Shown here piece by piece: positions 34,573-43,216 of a stretch of 64,000 nucleotides of DNA. A program made the translations under genes and the position numbers. Every line of letters starts with the position of its first letter. Within the stretch, counting starts at the first letter, position 1. The notes beneath the pieces are model-generated. The model did no database searches. It was not told the origin of the DNA and was given only the letters and a program-made list of their open reading frames with translations. Source of the DNA: an uncultured Thermoleophilia bacterium (lineage in GTDB: Bacteria > Actinomycetota > Thermoleophilia > UBA2241); NCBI GenBank assembly GCA_903927755.1, contig CAIYOD010000013.1, forward strand, positions 1 through 64,000, in the 5' to 3' direction.

Positions 34573-35025
34573 GTGGGATACGACTTCGGTGTCGGCCGCG
34601 AAGCGCCGACCTTCACTCTCAGCGCCGTCGACGGCAGCGAGATCAGGCTCAATCAGTACCGGGGAGACTGGTTCACGGTGCTGGCCTTCATCCCGACCCA
34701 GACTCCCGCCGCAGTCGAGACTCTCGAGCGCCTCAGCAAGGCTGCGGGCACCATCTGGGGTCTGCGCGGCCAGCTGGTCGGCCTCTGCGACGCCGGCCGC
34801 GACGAGTGCCTGGCCCTCGCGGCGCAGGTCCCCGGTCTCGCATTCCCCCTGCTGCCGGACGACGGCGCCGTCGCCCGGCAGTATGGCGCGCTCCGCAAGG
34901 ACGGCACCGTCCGGCCCATGGCCTTCATCGTCGACCGTGCCGGCAAGATCGTCTGGACCGGCGAGGGTGAGGCGGCGCTCAAGGCTCCCAAGCTGATCGC
35001 CGCCTTCCGCGACGTCGTCCGCTGA
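34573..35025 (+). CDS. redoxin-family protein lacking the peroxidatic cysteine
   Basis: A 150-residue AhpC/TSA-like thioredoxin-fold protein: GREAPTFTLSAVDGSEIRLNQYRGDWFTVLAFIPTQTP, then FPLLPDDGAVARQYGALRKDGTVRPMAFIVDRAGKIVWTGEG. In peroxiredoxins the first strand is followed by a P-x3-T-x2-C motif; here the equivalent segment reads PTQTPAAVETL, with Ala in place of the peroxidatic Cys. The only cysteines (GLCDAGRDEC) are about 30 residues later, so it is probably not a standard peroxidase. The GTG start at 34573 has AGGAGGTTCCC. Confidence 0.75.
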   Translation: MGYDFGVGREAPTFTLSAVDGSEIRLNQYRGDWFTVLAFIPTQTPAAVETLERLSKAAGTIWGLRGQLVGLCDAGRDECLALAAQVPGLAFPLLPDDGAVARQYGALRKDGTVRPMAFIVDRAGKIVWTGEGEAALKAPKLIAAFRDVVR

Positions 35026-35157
35026 CCGGGCGTTCGTGACGGATAGGGCGGCGGGCCGTTCGCACCACCGCCCACCCGCGCCGTCAGAGGCGCTCCGTTC
35101 CATCCCGGCTCACACGGGTACAACAGGCTATGCAGTCTCCGTGAAGGAGTGAGCCAG

Positions 35158-35526
35158 ATGTTGATCGGACAGACCATGTTCAGCGTTCGTCACGGCACCG
35201 AGCATCGGGCCGAGCGGGCGCTTCAGGAGCTCGCCGGACTCCTCCGGGGGTCGGCGGGACACACCAGCCATCGAGTCTTGCGCTCGTTCGGCATGTCGCC
35301 GCTCGGCAGCGCCCTGCGGGACGAGGGACGCGAAGTGACGCTCAGCGACGTCCACTTCGTCTTCGAGACGGAGTGGGAGTCGCTCGAGAAGCACGACGAG
35401 TTCTACAAGAGCCGGCCGGTCCAGACGATCTACGGCACCTTGCAGTCGATCTTCACCAGCGGGCCGTTCGAGGTCCTCTACGACGCCGTCGTCGAGGAAC
35501 CACAGCACGACAGCGCCACCGTCTGA
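35158..35526 (+). CDS. hypothetical protein, possible dimeric alpha/beta barrel
   Basis: A 122-residue soluble protein (MLIGQTMFSVRHGTEHRAERALQEL) whose beta-alpha pattern and ending (FETEWESLEKHDEFYKSRPVQTIYGTLQSIFTSGPFEVLYDAV) resemble ferredoxin-like dimeric alpha/beta-barrel (ABM/EthD-like) proteins. No catalytic residues can be assigned. The ATG at 35158 has AAGGAG eight bases upstream and is preferred over the in-frame GTG at 35149. The rhodanese gene begins 11 nt after its stop, so the two are probably one operon. Confidence 0.6.
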   Translation: MLIGQTMFSVRHGTEHRAERALQELAGLLRGSAGHTSHRVLRSFGMSPLGSALRDEGREVTLSDVHFVFETEWESLEKHDEFYKSRPVQTIYGTLQSIFTSGPFEVLYDAVVEEPQHDSATV

Positions 35527-35537
35527 CGGGCGCGCAG

Positions 35538-35900
35538 ATGTGGCCGTTCAGCAGGGGTGCCAAGCCCGCGGGAGTCGCGACGCCGGTAGAGGTACCGACG
35601 ATCGACGTGAAGCAGGCGTTCGCGCGCTCGAAGCGAGGCGCGAAGCTCGTCGACGTGCGCTCGTCGCGTGAGTTCGCGCACTCCGGCCACCCCAAGGGCG
35701 CCGTGAGCGTCCCGCCCCAGCTCATCAAGAAGGACCAGACGGGCCTCGGGCGCGACGACGACATCCTCGTGATCTGTCTCAGCGGGCATCGCAGCCCCCG
35801 GCAGGCGCACGCGCTCGCCGGCATGGGCTTCACGAAGGTGACGAACGTCCACGGCGGTCTCATGGCCTGGAAGAAGGCCGGGCTGCCGGTCAAGCGCTGA
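35538..35900 (+). CDS. rhodanese-like domain protein
   Basis: A 120-residue single rhodanese domain: KLVDVRSSREFAHSGHPKGAVSVPP and the active-site loop ICLSGHRSPRQA, with the sulfur-carrying cysteine. Such proteins transfer sulfane sulfur (thiosulfate to cyanide or to protein thiols). The short N-terminus (MWPFSRGAKPAG) has no signal peptide. It starts at ATG 35538 shortly after the preceding gene and convergent to the glutaredoxin gene. Confidence 0.88.
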   Translation: MWPFSRGAKPAGVATPVEVPTIDVKQAFARSKRGAKLVDVRSSREFAHSGHPKGAVSVPPQLIKKDQTGLGRDDDILVICLSGHRSPRQAHALAGMGFTKVTNVHGGLMAWKKAGLPVKR

Positions 35901-35952
35901 CCGCCGGGCCGTGAGTGCTGCTGGGGCGCGTCACGCGCGCCCGTCAGATGCC

Positions 35953-36165
35953 TCAGCCGCCTCCGGCGGCGATGCGGATCTCGCCGTCTTCCTCGACGAT
36001 CACCGGCACCACGTTCATGCCTCCGGTGAGTTCGGCGAGCTCCTCGCGGGCGCCCGGCGACGTGTACACGTCGATCTCGACGAAGTCGACGGCGCGAGCC
36101 TCCAGATCCTGCTTGGCCGCGGCGCAGTACGGGCAGCCGGGCTTGGTGTAGATGATGATGGGCAC
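35953..36165 (-). CDS. glutaredoxin-like protein
   Basis: A 70-residue thioredoxin-fold protein with the CPYC redox motif in IIIYTKPGCPYCAAAKQDL and the cis-proline loop in MNVVPVIVEEDGEI. The length is below that of classical glutaredoxins (about 80) and fits the short mycoredoxin/NrdH-like group. It would reduce disulfides or mixed disulfides. The GTG start at 36165 follows GAGGAGGCGAC. It is monocistronic or read before the histidine kinase gene on the opposite end. Confidence 0.85.
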   Translation of the reverse strand: MPIIIYTKPGCPYCAAAKQDLEARAVDFVEIDVYTSPGAREELAELTGGMNVVPVIVEEDGEIRIAAGGG

Positions 36166-36209
36166 GTCGCCTCCTCATTGAAGACCCGGACCGCCGGGCC
36201 TCTGTCATC

Positions 36210-38747
36210 CTACTGCCCGGCAGACGCCCGGGGCGGCTGGTCTCCCTGGCGGGCCGCGGTCTGCGGGAGCGCGAAGTAGAACGCGGCGCCGTTGCCGACC
36301 TCGCCCTCGGCCCACCACGTTCCGCCGAGTTGCTCGAGCACGCGCGCGACCGTGGCCAGACCGACTCCGGTGCCCGGGAACTCGTCCGCCGCGTGCAGCC
36401 GCTGGAACGGGCTGAACAGCTTGTCGACGTAGGCGGGGTCGAAGCCGGCGCCGTCGTCGCGGACCAGGAACGCCCTGCCGTCGTCGTGCTCGACCTCCCG
36501 AAACTCGATGTGCGCCTCAGGGCGAGCCGAGGTGAACTTCCACGCGTTCCCGAGGAGGTTCGTGAGGACGATGTCCAGGATGGCGACGTCCCCGGCCACG
36601 ACGAGACCGTCCTGGACGGCGATCTCGACCTGCCGGGCCGGGTCGGCGTCGCGGAGTCGCGCGACCACGCGCCGGGCAATCGCCGAGAGGTCGACCTGCG
36701 CGAGTTGCACGTCCAGACGCCCGACGCGCGAGAGTGAGAGGAGTGCGTCGATGAGCTGCCCCATGGACTGCGCCGCCGCGCGTACGCGCTGCAGGTCGCT
36801 CCGTCCCTGCTCGGCGATGACGTCGCCGTAGTCCTCCAGGACCGTGAGGCTGAAGCCGTCGACGGCGCGCAAGGGAGTTCTCAGATCATGGGCGACGGAG
36901 TAGACGAACTCCTGCAGTTCCCGATTGGCTGCGTCGAGCTCGCGTGTGCGCTCGGCGACGCGACGCTCGAGACCGGCGTTCAGCGCGCGGATCTCCTCCT
37001 CGGCGCGCTTGAGCTCGCCGACGTCGCGCGCCGCGGCGAAGACGCCCGCCACCTCGCCGTCGCTGCCGCGATACGGGGACGCGTTGTAGAGGACCGACGT
37101 GAGGCTGCCGTCGCGATGCCTGATCTCGAGCGGGTAATCGCGCACGGCGCCGTCCCGGAAGACCCGCCGGTAGCTCGCCCGGGCCCTTTCCGGCTCCGTG
37201 AAGTACTCGGCGAAGTCGGTGCCGACGAGCTCCTCGCGCGAGCGGCCGGTGGCCGTCACGGTCGCCTCGTTGACGTCGGTGATCATGCCGGCGGGACCTA
37301 TGGTCACAAAGGGGTCGAGGCTGGCTTCGAGCAGGCTGCGATTGTAGGCGCTGGTGCGGCGCAGTTCCGCCGCGGCTCTGCGCCGGCGAGTCTCCTCCTG
37401 CACCTCCGCCTCGACTTTGGCGGTGATGTCGCGGCCCGCCGCGATGATGAGCTGGCCCTCGAAGCGTGTCAGGCTCCACTCGATGAGCCGGTACGAGCCG
37501 TCGCGATGGCGCTGCCGGTTCACGAAGTCGACGAGCGGCCGGTCCTTGGTGAGGTGGGTGATGGCCTCTCGCGTCTTCTGGACGTCGTCCGGATGGATGA
37601 ACTCGTAGGCGGCGTGGCCCTCCGTCTCGGCCACAGGATGGCCGAGTGTCGCCTCCCATGCCGGACTCACGCGGTGGATGAGGCCCTCGGTGTCGGTGAT
37701 ACCGAGGATGTCCGCCGACAGCGCGAAGAGCGTATCGATCTGTTCGGTCTGACGCGCCAGGTCGACCTCCGCCCGGCGCCGGCGCAGCGAGACGGCGGCG
37801 AGGCTGGCGAACGTCGCCAGCTCTTCTCGCGGGGGATCGGGGACATCTTGTCTCAGGGCGATGACCGAGGTGCCGTAGAGGGCGCCTTCGATGACGTAGG
37901 CGACGCCGATGAACCGGTCGACGCCGAGAAGCTTGCGCACGGTGGCGTCGACTGCGGGTGGGATGGCGCCGAAGCTCGCTTCCGTGAGCGTCGCCCGCGT
38001 CGCGTTCGAGCTGGCGAGGATCTCCCTGTAGTCGTCCTCGCTGACCGGGGAACGCGTCCCTGTCAGGCGTCGCGCGAGCGGCCTGGTGAGCGTCTTCACG
38101 GCGCCCGGCTGGAACTCGATCGCCCGCGTGGCCAGGACCCGGTCCTTGGGGTCGTACTCGCTGAACGCCACGGCGACCGCCCCCGTCAGCTCGCGCAGTC
38201 TCGCTCCGAGGAACCTGCCTAGGTCGACATCGCCCGGGAGCGCGGCGAGGTCGACCGCCAGGTCGCTGATCGCGACGAGCCAACGGGACCGCTCCGCGAG
38301 GGCGGCGTCGGTGCGGCGCCGCTCGGTGATGTCGCGGACGATGTGCACGGCCCCCACGATCTCGCCACGCTCGCCGAAGAAGGGGTCGGCCGTCACCTGG
38401 TACCAGTGGTCGCCGAGCGCGAGTTCGAAGCTCTCGCGCCGGCCCGTACGCAGCATCTCTTGATACGGGCATCTCTCGAAGAACGTGCGGGAGCCGTGCA
38501 TGAGCTCGTAGCACTTCTTGCCGGCGAGCTCTTCCGACCCCCGACCGAGGAACTCCGTCATGCTGCGGTTGCAGCGGACGACCGTCCCGTCGCGATCCAG
38601 CAGACAGACCATGTCGAAGATCGCGTCGAAGGTGGCCGACCACTGATCGGACGACTCGCCGGGTGTCGGGCCCCGTACGCGCAATGGCGCGCCCTGACTT
38701 CGCGAGGGCGCGCTGTCCTCGGGGGGCATGTGGTCGTGGCCGCGCAT
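36210..38747 (-). CDS. multi-PAS/GAF sensor histidine kinase
   Basis: An 845-residue soluble histidine kinase without membrane segments. Domain order: PAS (about 35-145, with cysteines in KKCYELMHGSRTFFERCPYQ), a GAF-like region (about 150-325), PAS (about 335-450), PAS-PAC (about 465-580), a coiled coil (ALNAGLERRVAERTRELDAANRELQEF), HisKA with FVYSVAHDLRTPLRAVDGF, and HATPase (NLLGNAWKFT, DDGAGFDP, GTGVGLATVARVLEQLGG). The kinase part resembles phytochrome-like cytosolic kinases. No response regulator is adjacent, so it is an orphan; the CxnC-type first PAS may sense redox or metal state, which is inference. Confidence 0.88.
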   Translation of the reverse strand: MRGHDHMPPEDSAPSRSQGAPLRVRGPTPGESSDQWSATFDAIFDMVCLLDRDGTVVRCNRSMTEFLGRGSEELAGKKCYELMHGSRTFFERCPYQEMLRTGRRESFELALGDHWYQVTADPFFGERGEIVGAVHIVRDITERRRTDAALAERSRWLVAISDLAVDLAALPGDVDLGRFLGARLRELTGAVAVAFSEYDPKDRVLATRAIEFQPGAVKTLTRPLARRLTGTRSPVSEDDYREILASSNATRATLTEASFGAIPPAVDATVRKLLGVDRFIGVAYVIEGALYGTSVIALRQDVPDPPREELATFASLAAVSLRRRRAEVDLARQTEQIDTLFALSADILGITDTEGLIHRVSPAWEATLGHPVAETEGHAAYEFIHPDDVQKTREAITHLTKDRPLVDFVNRQRHRDGSYRLIEWSLTRFEGQLIIAAGRDITAKVEAEVQEETRRRRAAAELRRTSAYNRSLLEASLDPFVTIGPAGMITDVNEATVTATGRSREELVGTDFAEYFTEPERARASYRRVFRDGAVRDYPLEIRHRDGSLTSVLYNASPYRGSDGEVAGVFAAARDVGELKRAEEEIRALNAGLERRVAERTRELDAANRELQEFVYSVAHDLRTPLRAVDGFSLTVLEDYGDVIAEQGRSDLQRVRAAAQSMGQLIDALLSLSRVGRLDVQLAQVDLSAIARRVVARLRDADPARQVEIAVQDGLVVAGDVAILDIVLTNLLGNAWKFTSARPEAHIEFREVEHDDGRAFLVRDDGAGFDPAYVDKLFSPFQRLHAADEFPGTGVGLATVARVLEQLGGTWWAEGEVGNGAAFYFALPQTAARQGDQPPRASAGQ

Positions 38748-38864
38748 CGGGCGGTCACCTCTTCCGATGGCTCTGGTCCGACTATCCCCCCGGGGGAGGG
38801 AAAGTCAAGGAAGCCGCGTCGACAGGTCTGGCGGGCCGTCGTGCGCTCGGCAGGGCGTCCGGGC

Positions 38865-41510
38865 TCAGCGCCGGTAGAGCCGCAGCCCGTTGGCGGTGAC
38901 GAGCAGCGAGGTGCCCATGTCGGCGAACACGGCGAGCCACAGGCTGACCAGGCCGAGCGGGGCGAGCACCAGGAAGATCGCCTTGATGACGATCGAGAAG
39001 ACCATGTTCTGCCAGATGACGCGTGTGGTACGACGGGCCAGACGGATCGTCTCGGGGATCGCCGAGAGGTCGTCGCCCATGAGGGCGATGTCGGCGGTCT
39101 CGAGGGCGGCGTCGGTGCCGGCGGCGCCCATGGCGATGCCGAGGGTGGCGGCCGCCAGGGCCGGGGCGTCGTTGACACCGTCGCCGACCATCGCGACCGC
39201 GCCGGCGCGGTCGCGCAGCCCGGCGACGGCCGCGACCTTCTGCTCGGGGAGGAGGCCGGCGCGGACGTCGGTGACGCCGGCCTCGGCGGCGACCGGCGCC
39301 GCCGTGTCCGGGTTGTCGCCGGTCAGCATCGCCACGTCCTTGACGCCGAGCGCGCGCAGCTGCTCGACGGTCTCGCGGGCGCCGGCGCGCAGCGGGTCGC
39401 TGACGGCGATCACGCCGAGCGCGCCGTCCTCGTCGCCGACCACCACGGCGGTCTTGCCCTGGCGCTCGAGCCCCTCCACCGCCCGGACGAGCGCCGGATC
39501 CGCGGCGTGCGGGCCGAGGAGATCCGGTCGGCCGATGAAGTGGAGCCGGCCGTCCAGCTCGGCCCGCACGCCGCGTCCGGGGATGGCGCGGAAGCGCTCG
39601 ACGTCCGGGCCGTGCCCGCCGGGATGGCGCGCCGCGTCGTCGTTGGGCATCGAGTGATCGCGTGCGCCGTGGTCGCGCCCGTCGTGATCGCGTCGGCTGT
39701 CCGGCTTCCCGGCGCCCGTGCTCGCCGAGCAGCAGCCGGGTGTGGAGCAGGAGCAGGCGGCGACCGGAGCCTCGACCGGAGTCGCGGCGGGGACGGCAAA
39801 CGCAGCGACCGTGCCGACCTGGCCACCGCCCGCGTCCGCGCGCGCAATGATCGCCCGCGCCAGCGGGTGCTCGCTGTAGCGCTCGAGCGCTGCGGCGATC
39901 TGCAGCACCTGCTCCTCCGACGCTCCGCTCAGCGGCACGACGTCCGTCACCTGGGGGCGGCCCAGCGTGAGGGTCCCCGTCTTGTCGAAGGCAACTGCCT
40001 TCAGGCCGGCCATCTGCTCCAGGTAGGCGCCGCCCTTGATCAGGACGCCGTTCCTGGTCGCCCGGGCGAGAGCCGCGAGGATGCTCACCGGAGTCGAGAT
40101 GACGAGCGCGCAGGGGCAGCTGATGATGAGCAGCGCGAGGCCGCGGTAGAACCACGTGTCGAACGAGGCGCCGAAGAGCGGCGGGATGAAGGCGACGGCC
40201 GCGGCGAGCGTCACGACGACCGGGGTGTAGCGGCTGGCGAAGCGGTCGACGATGGTCTCAGCGGGTGCGCGCTGCGCCTGCGCCTCCTCGACCATGTGGA
40301 CGATCTTGGCGATGGTCGTGTCCGCGGCCGCCGCGGTGGCGCGCACGCGAAGGGTACCGCCCTCGATGATCGAGCCGGCGAAGACCTGGTCGCCCGGTGC
40401 TTTGGCGACCGGGATGGACTCGCCGGTGACCGGCGCCTGGTCGGCCGCGGCGGCGCCCTCGAGGACAACCCCGTCGATCGCCGCGCGCTCTCCCGGCCGC
40501 ACGATCACGACGTCGCCGACGACGATGTCCCCGACGTCGATCGTCTTCTCCTCCAGCTCGCCGTCGTCCTCGCAGGGACGAAGCACCGTCGCCGTCGGAG
40601 GCGCCAGGCTCATCAGCCCGCTGATCGCCCGCCGCGTCCGCTCCAGCGTCGCCGCCTGAAGCACCGTCCCGAGGCTGAACAGGAACGCGACCAGGGCCGC
40701 TTCGCTCCACTGCCCGATTGCGGCGGCGCCGATCATCGCAAGTGTCATGAGGACATTCATGTCGATCTGGCGCGCGCGCAGGCTGAACAGGGCCGCGCGC
40801 GCCACGAACACGCCGCCGCTGACCACGGCGGCGCCGAAGAGCCAGGGCGCCGCCGTGGGGGCGATGACGCCCGCGATGAACCCGGCCACCGTCAGGAGGC
40901 CGGAGACGAGTGTGGCCAGAGCGCGGGGCTCTGAGAGCCAGAAGGCGCGCGACGCACCCGCTGCGGCCGCGCCGCGCGTGCCGGCCGCCTCGTCCTGTGA
41001 GCGCCGCTCCACGGTGTCGTAGCCGAGGCGGCGCACGGCGCGGTAGACGTCCGGCAGTGCAGTCTGGCCGGGGTCGATCGCGATGGCCAGGGTGGCCGCA
41101 CCGAAGTTGACGTCCGCGCTGCGCACGCCGCGCTCCTTGCGCAGCGCGGACTGCAGCTTGACGGCGCAGTCGGCGCAGTCCATGCCGGTGACGTGCAGCA
41201 CCCGCCGGTCGCCGCCCTCCTCGCCGGGCAGCGGTCGCGTGAGGTCCAGCGCTCCGTGTTCGTGGGTGGCGAGCGGGCAGTGTTCCTGGCAGTGGGCCTG
41301 GGCACCGGCGCGGCGGGCGAACGTCTCCACGGCGTCGCCGCTCAGGGCCTCCTCATCGAACCTCACGAGGACGAGACCGCGAGTGACGTCCGGCTCGACT
41401 CCGTGGATGCCGTCGAGCCGCAGCAACTCGCTGCCGACCTCGTCCACGCAGCCCCCGCACTCGGCGGCTCGGGGGAGCAGGAGGGCGAGCTCGAGGACGC
41501 GCCCGGTCAC
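38865..41510 (-). CDS. Zn/Cd/Pb-type P1B ATPase
   Basis: An 881-residue heavy-metal exporting ATPase of the ZntA/CadA (P1B-2) group. Two N-terminal metal-binding regions carry CxxC (AECGGCVDEV, GMDCADCAVKL), then eight membrane segments with the CPC motif (SCPCALVISTP), DKTGTLT with the phosphorylated Asp, GDGVNDAPAL, and the C-terminal NMVFSIVIK and ADMGTSLLVTANGLRL (Lys and DxGT, typical of Zn/Cd pumps). An unusual insert of about 50 residues, rich in Cys and His (CSCSTPGCCSAS, HDGRDHGARDH), lies in the nucleotide-binding domain. The GTG start overlaps the stop of the ArsR-type gene (GTGA). Expression is probably derepressed by metal. Confidence 0.92.
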   Translation of the reverse strand: MTGRVLELALLLPRAAECGGCVDEVGSELLRLDGIHGVEPDVTRGLVLVRFDEEALSGDAVETFARRAGAQAHCQEHCPLATHEHGALDLTRPLPGEEGGDRRVLHVTGMDCADCAVKLQSALRKERGVRSADVNFGAATLAIAIDPGQTALPDVYRAVRRLGYDTVERRSQDEAAGTRGAAAAGASRAFWLSEPRALATLVSGLLTVAGFIAGVIAPTAAPWLFGAAVVSGGVFVARAALFSLRARQIDMNVLMTLAMIGAAAIGQWSEAALVAFLFSLGTVLQAATLERTRRAISGLMSLAPPTATVLRPCEDDGELEEKTIDVGDIVVGDVVIVRPGERAAIDGVVLEGAAAADQAPVTGESIPVAKAPGDQVFAGSIIEGGTLRVRATAAAADTTIAKIVHMVEEAQAQRAPAETIVDRFASRYTPVVVTLAAAVAFIPPLFGASFDTWFYRGLALLIISCPCALVISTPVSILAALARATRNGVLIKGGAYLEQMAGLKAVAFDKTGTLTLGRPQVTDVVPLSGASEEQVLQIAAALERYSEHPLARAIIARADAGGGQVGTVAAFAVPAATPVEAPVAACSCSTPGCCSASTGAGKPDSRRDHDGRDHGARDHSMPNDDAARHPGGHGPDVERFRAIPGRGVRAELDGRLHFIGRPDLLGPHAADPALVRAVEGLERQGKTAVVVGDEDGALGVIAVSDPLRAGARETVEQLRALGVKDVAMLTGDNPDTAAPVAAEAGVTDVRAGLLPEQKVAAVAGLRDRAGAVAMVGDGVNDAPALAAATLGIAMGAAGTDAALETADIALMGDDLSAIPETIRLARRTTRVIWQNMVFSIVIKAIFLVLAPLGLVSLWLAVFADMGTSLLVTANGLRLYRR

Positions 41511-41986
41511 GGCCGTCCGCCTCCGGCGGCGGCCGACTTGCGTGCCGGCTCGCCGTCCGCCCCGACGGAGAGATCCTCGGGCCCGTGCTCGATGTGCTCA
41601 CGCGTGATGTCCAGCAGCACGCGGATATGCGCGTCGTCGGGTGAGTAGAAGACCATCTTGCCCGCCCGGCGCGCGCGCACGAGCCCGTTGGCACGCAGCA
41701 CCCGCAGGTGGTGGCTGACGTTGCTCTCGCTCATCTCGACGGTGGCGGCCAGGTCGCAGACGCACAGCTCCCCGGCCTCGATGATGGCCGCCATCAGGCG
41801 ACAGCGACTCTGGTCGGCCAGGACCTTGAAGACCGTGGCCATCTGGCCGGCCACACTCGGTGACACCAGGCGGGCGCGCACTGCGGTGACCCGCTCCGGG
41901 TCGACGACGTGCACGTCACAGTGGTCCAGCAGATCCTCGTCGTCCTTGCCGCAGATCACCGGGGGATCGGGCGGAGTCCTCACCAC
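41507..41986 (-). CDS. ArsR/SmtB-family metal-sensing repressor
   Basis: About 159 residues with an ArsR winged helix: ATVFKVLADQSRCRLMAAIIEAGELCVCDLAATVEMSESNVSHHLRVLRANGLV. The ELCVCDLA motif is the CadC/CmtR-type metal site, and the N-terminal arm supplies further Cys and His (VICGKDDEDLLDHCDVHVVD), as in CadC. It probably represses itself and the P-type ATPase until Zn, Cd or Pb binds. The ORF-track start (ATG 42007) lies inside the operator; a GTG at 41986 preceded by AGAGGAGACGAA is preferred. Confidence 0.88.
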   Translation of the reverse strand: MVRTPPDPPVICGKDDEDLLDHCDVHVVDPERVTAVRARLVSPSVAGQMATVFKVLADQSRCRLMAAIIEAGELCVCDLAATVEMSESNVSHHLRVLRANGLVRARRAGKMVFYSPDDAHIRVLLDITREHIEHGPEDLSVGADGEPARKSAAAGGGRP

Positions 41987-42000
41987 TTCGTCTCCTCTTC

Positions 42001-42022
42001 TGAACATATGAGCAAGTGTTCA
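42001..42022. promoter_or_regulatory. ArsR/SmtB-type operator
   Basis: TGAACA and its complement TGTTCA flank a 10-nt spacer (TGAACATATGAGCAAGTGTTCA), the 12-2-12-like layout of SmtB/CzrA/CadC operators. It lies just upstream of the proposed GTG start of the repressor gene. Confidence 0.78.
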
Positions 42023-42119
42023 GATGTTACCCCGGATGCGAGGACGTGACAAGACGTGCCGTTCTGGTGGTCCGGCCACCCTCGAGCAGGCGGTCTACCG
42101 CAGGCCTGCTGCCGAGCGG

Positions 42120-42917
42120 TCAGGCATCGTCGTGCGGAGGCGGCGCTTCGCCGGAGGCGGGGCTCGGCTCAGCCGGCGGAGCGGCTGCGCTCTCGCCGCG
42201 AGTGCGGTACACGCGCATCCCGGGGCGCCGCGTGCGCCGGGCCCCGAGCACCGTTCGGCGCACGTGGTGGGGAAGGTCAACCGGCTCCGGCGCCTTGATG
42301 CCGTACTTCAGCGCCAGCATGCGCAGTCCGAACACGATGGCGATGGTGACCCACTCGGAGATCACCTTGTCGATGCCGGCCCACTCGACCATGCCCACGT
42401 AGATGATCGCGCCGAGGATCGCCGCCAGGTAGTTGATGGGGCCGGGGAGGACGAGCTGAGGCGTCTCCCCGGCCAGCAGGTCGCGCAGCACGGCCCCCCC
42501 GAACGCGGAGATGCAGCCGACCAGGATGGCGGCGAAGCTGCCGAGGTCGGCGTTGAGTGTCTGCTGCGCACCGATGACGGCGAACAGGCCCATCCAGATC
42601 GGGTCCAGGATGTTGAGGAGCAGTGCCCCCCGATGGACGAGCGAGGCGAAGAAGAAACCGATGAAGGCTGCGCCCACGACAAGCGGCAGGTACGAGGGAT
42701 CGGTGAGTGCCACCGGGGTGTGGCCCAGCAGCAGGTCGCGGATGATTCCGCCGCCGAGCCCGGTCGCGATCGCGATCGCCAGCACGCCGGTCACGGCGAA
42801 TTTGCGCTGCACCGAGAAGATGGCGCCGCTGAGGCCGCCGAGGAACACGGCCGCGAGGCTGATGGCGAGCGGTGGTTCGACGACCGCGCCCACCAGCGTG
42901 AGTGGGAAGAGGCTCAT
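42120..42917 (-). CDS. TRIC-type cation channel family protein (UPF0126)
   Basis: A 265-residue membrane protein with two repeats of three membrane helices each carrying the UPF0126 signature: GLGGGIIRDLLLGHTPVAL and AFGGAVLRDLLAGETPQLVLPG. The family (E. coli YadS/YicG relatives) has the fold of the trimeric intracellular cation channels; some members are proposed to move glycine. The last about 45 residues are Pro/Ala/Arg-rich and cytosolic. It follows the ArsR operator region but is on the same strand downstream of the feo operon; a link to either is not evident. Confidence 0.87.
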   Translation of the reverse strand: MSLFPLTLVGAVVEPPLAISLAAVFLGGLSGAIFSVQRKFAVTGVLAIAIATGLGGGIIRDLLLGHTPVALTDPSYLPLVVGAAFIGFFFASLVHRGALLLNILDPIWMGLFAVIGAQQTLNADLGSFAAILVGCISAFGGAVLRDLLAGETPQLVLPGPINYLAAILGAIIYVGMVEWAGIDKVISEWVTIAIVFGLRMLALKYGIKAPEPVDLPHHVRRTVLGARRTRRPGMRVYRTRGESAAAPPAEPSPASGEAPPPHDDA

Positions 42918-42991
42918 GCCGGTGACCTATTCCCGGCCGTCCGCCCGACTTCCTCCGGGGCGGCCCGCCGCCGGAGGGCTTCGACGCCCGC

Positions 42992-43011
42992 CTCCGGTCG
43001 GTCGACCGGAG
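42992..43011. terminator. hairpin downstream of the feo operon
   Basis: CTCCGGTC pairs with GACCGGAG around a GGTC loop, 40 bp after the zinc-ribbon stop codon on the minus strand. A second GC-rich inverted repeat follows toward the TRIC gene. Either could end the feo transcript. Confidence 0.5.
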
Positions 43012-43051
43012 TCTCCGGCGCCCGACGTCGGCGGGCCGCAGTGCCCGCGGC

Positions 43052-43216
43052 TCAGCTCTTCGTCTTGCCGCACTCGTTGCAGTTGCCGCTGCAGCCGAGC
43101 GGGATCGTGGCGAGGCAGCGTGGACAGCGGAGCAGGAGCGTCTCCAGCTGGAGGCCGCAGTCGGGGCAGGTGAGCAGGCCGCAGCTCCGCGGGGCCACCA
43201 GTTCCGGCGCTTTCAC
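43052..43216 (-). CDS. small zinc-ribbon protein linked to FeoB
   Basis: A 54-residue protein with three cysteine knuckles: CPDCGLQLETLLLRCPRC and CSGNCNEC near the end. It is probably a zinc- or iron-binding rubredoxin-like mini-protein. Its GTG start overlaps the feoB stop (GTGA at 43213-43216), so it is co-translated with FeoB and may fill the place of FeoC or of the Cys-rich FeoB-associated proteins, although it resembles neither clearly. The 96-residue ORF version includes out-of-frame feoB sequence and is rejected. Confidence 0.7.
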   Translation of the reverse strand: MKAPELVAPRSCGLLTCPDCGLQLETLLLRCPRCLATIPLGCSGNCNECGKTKS

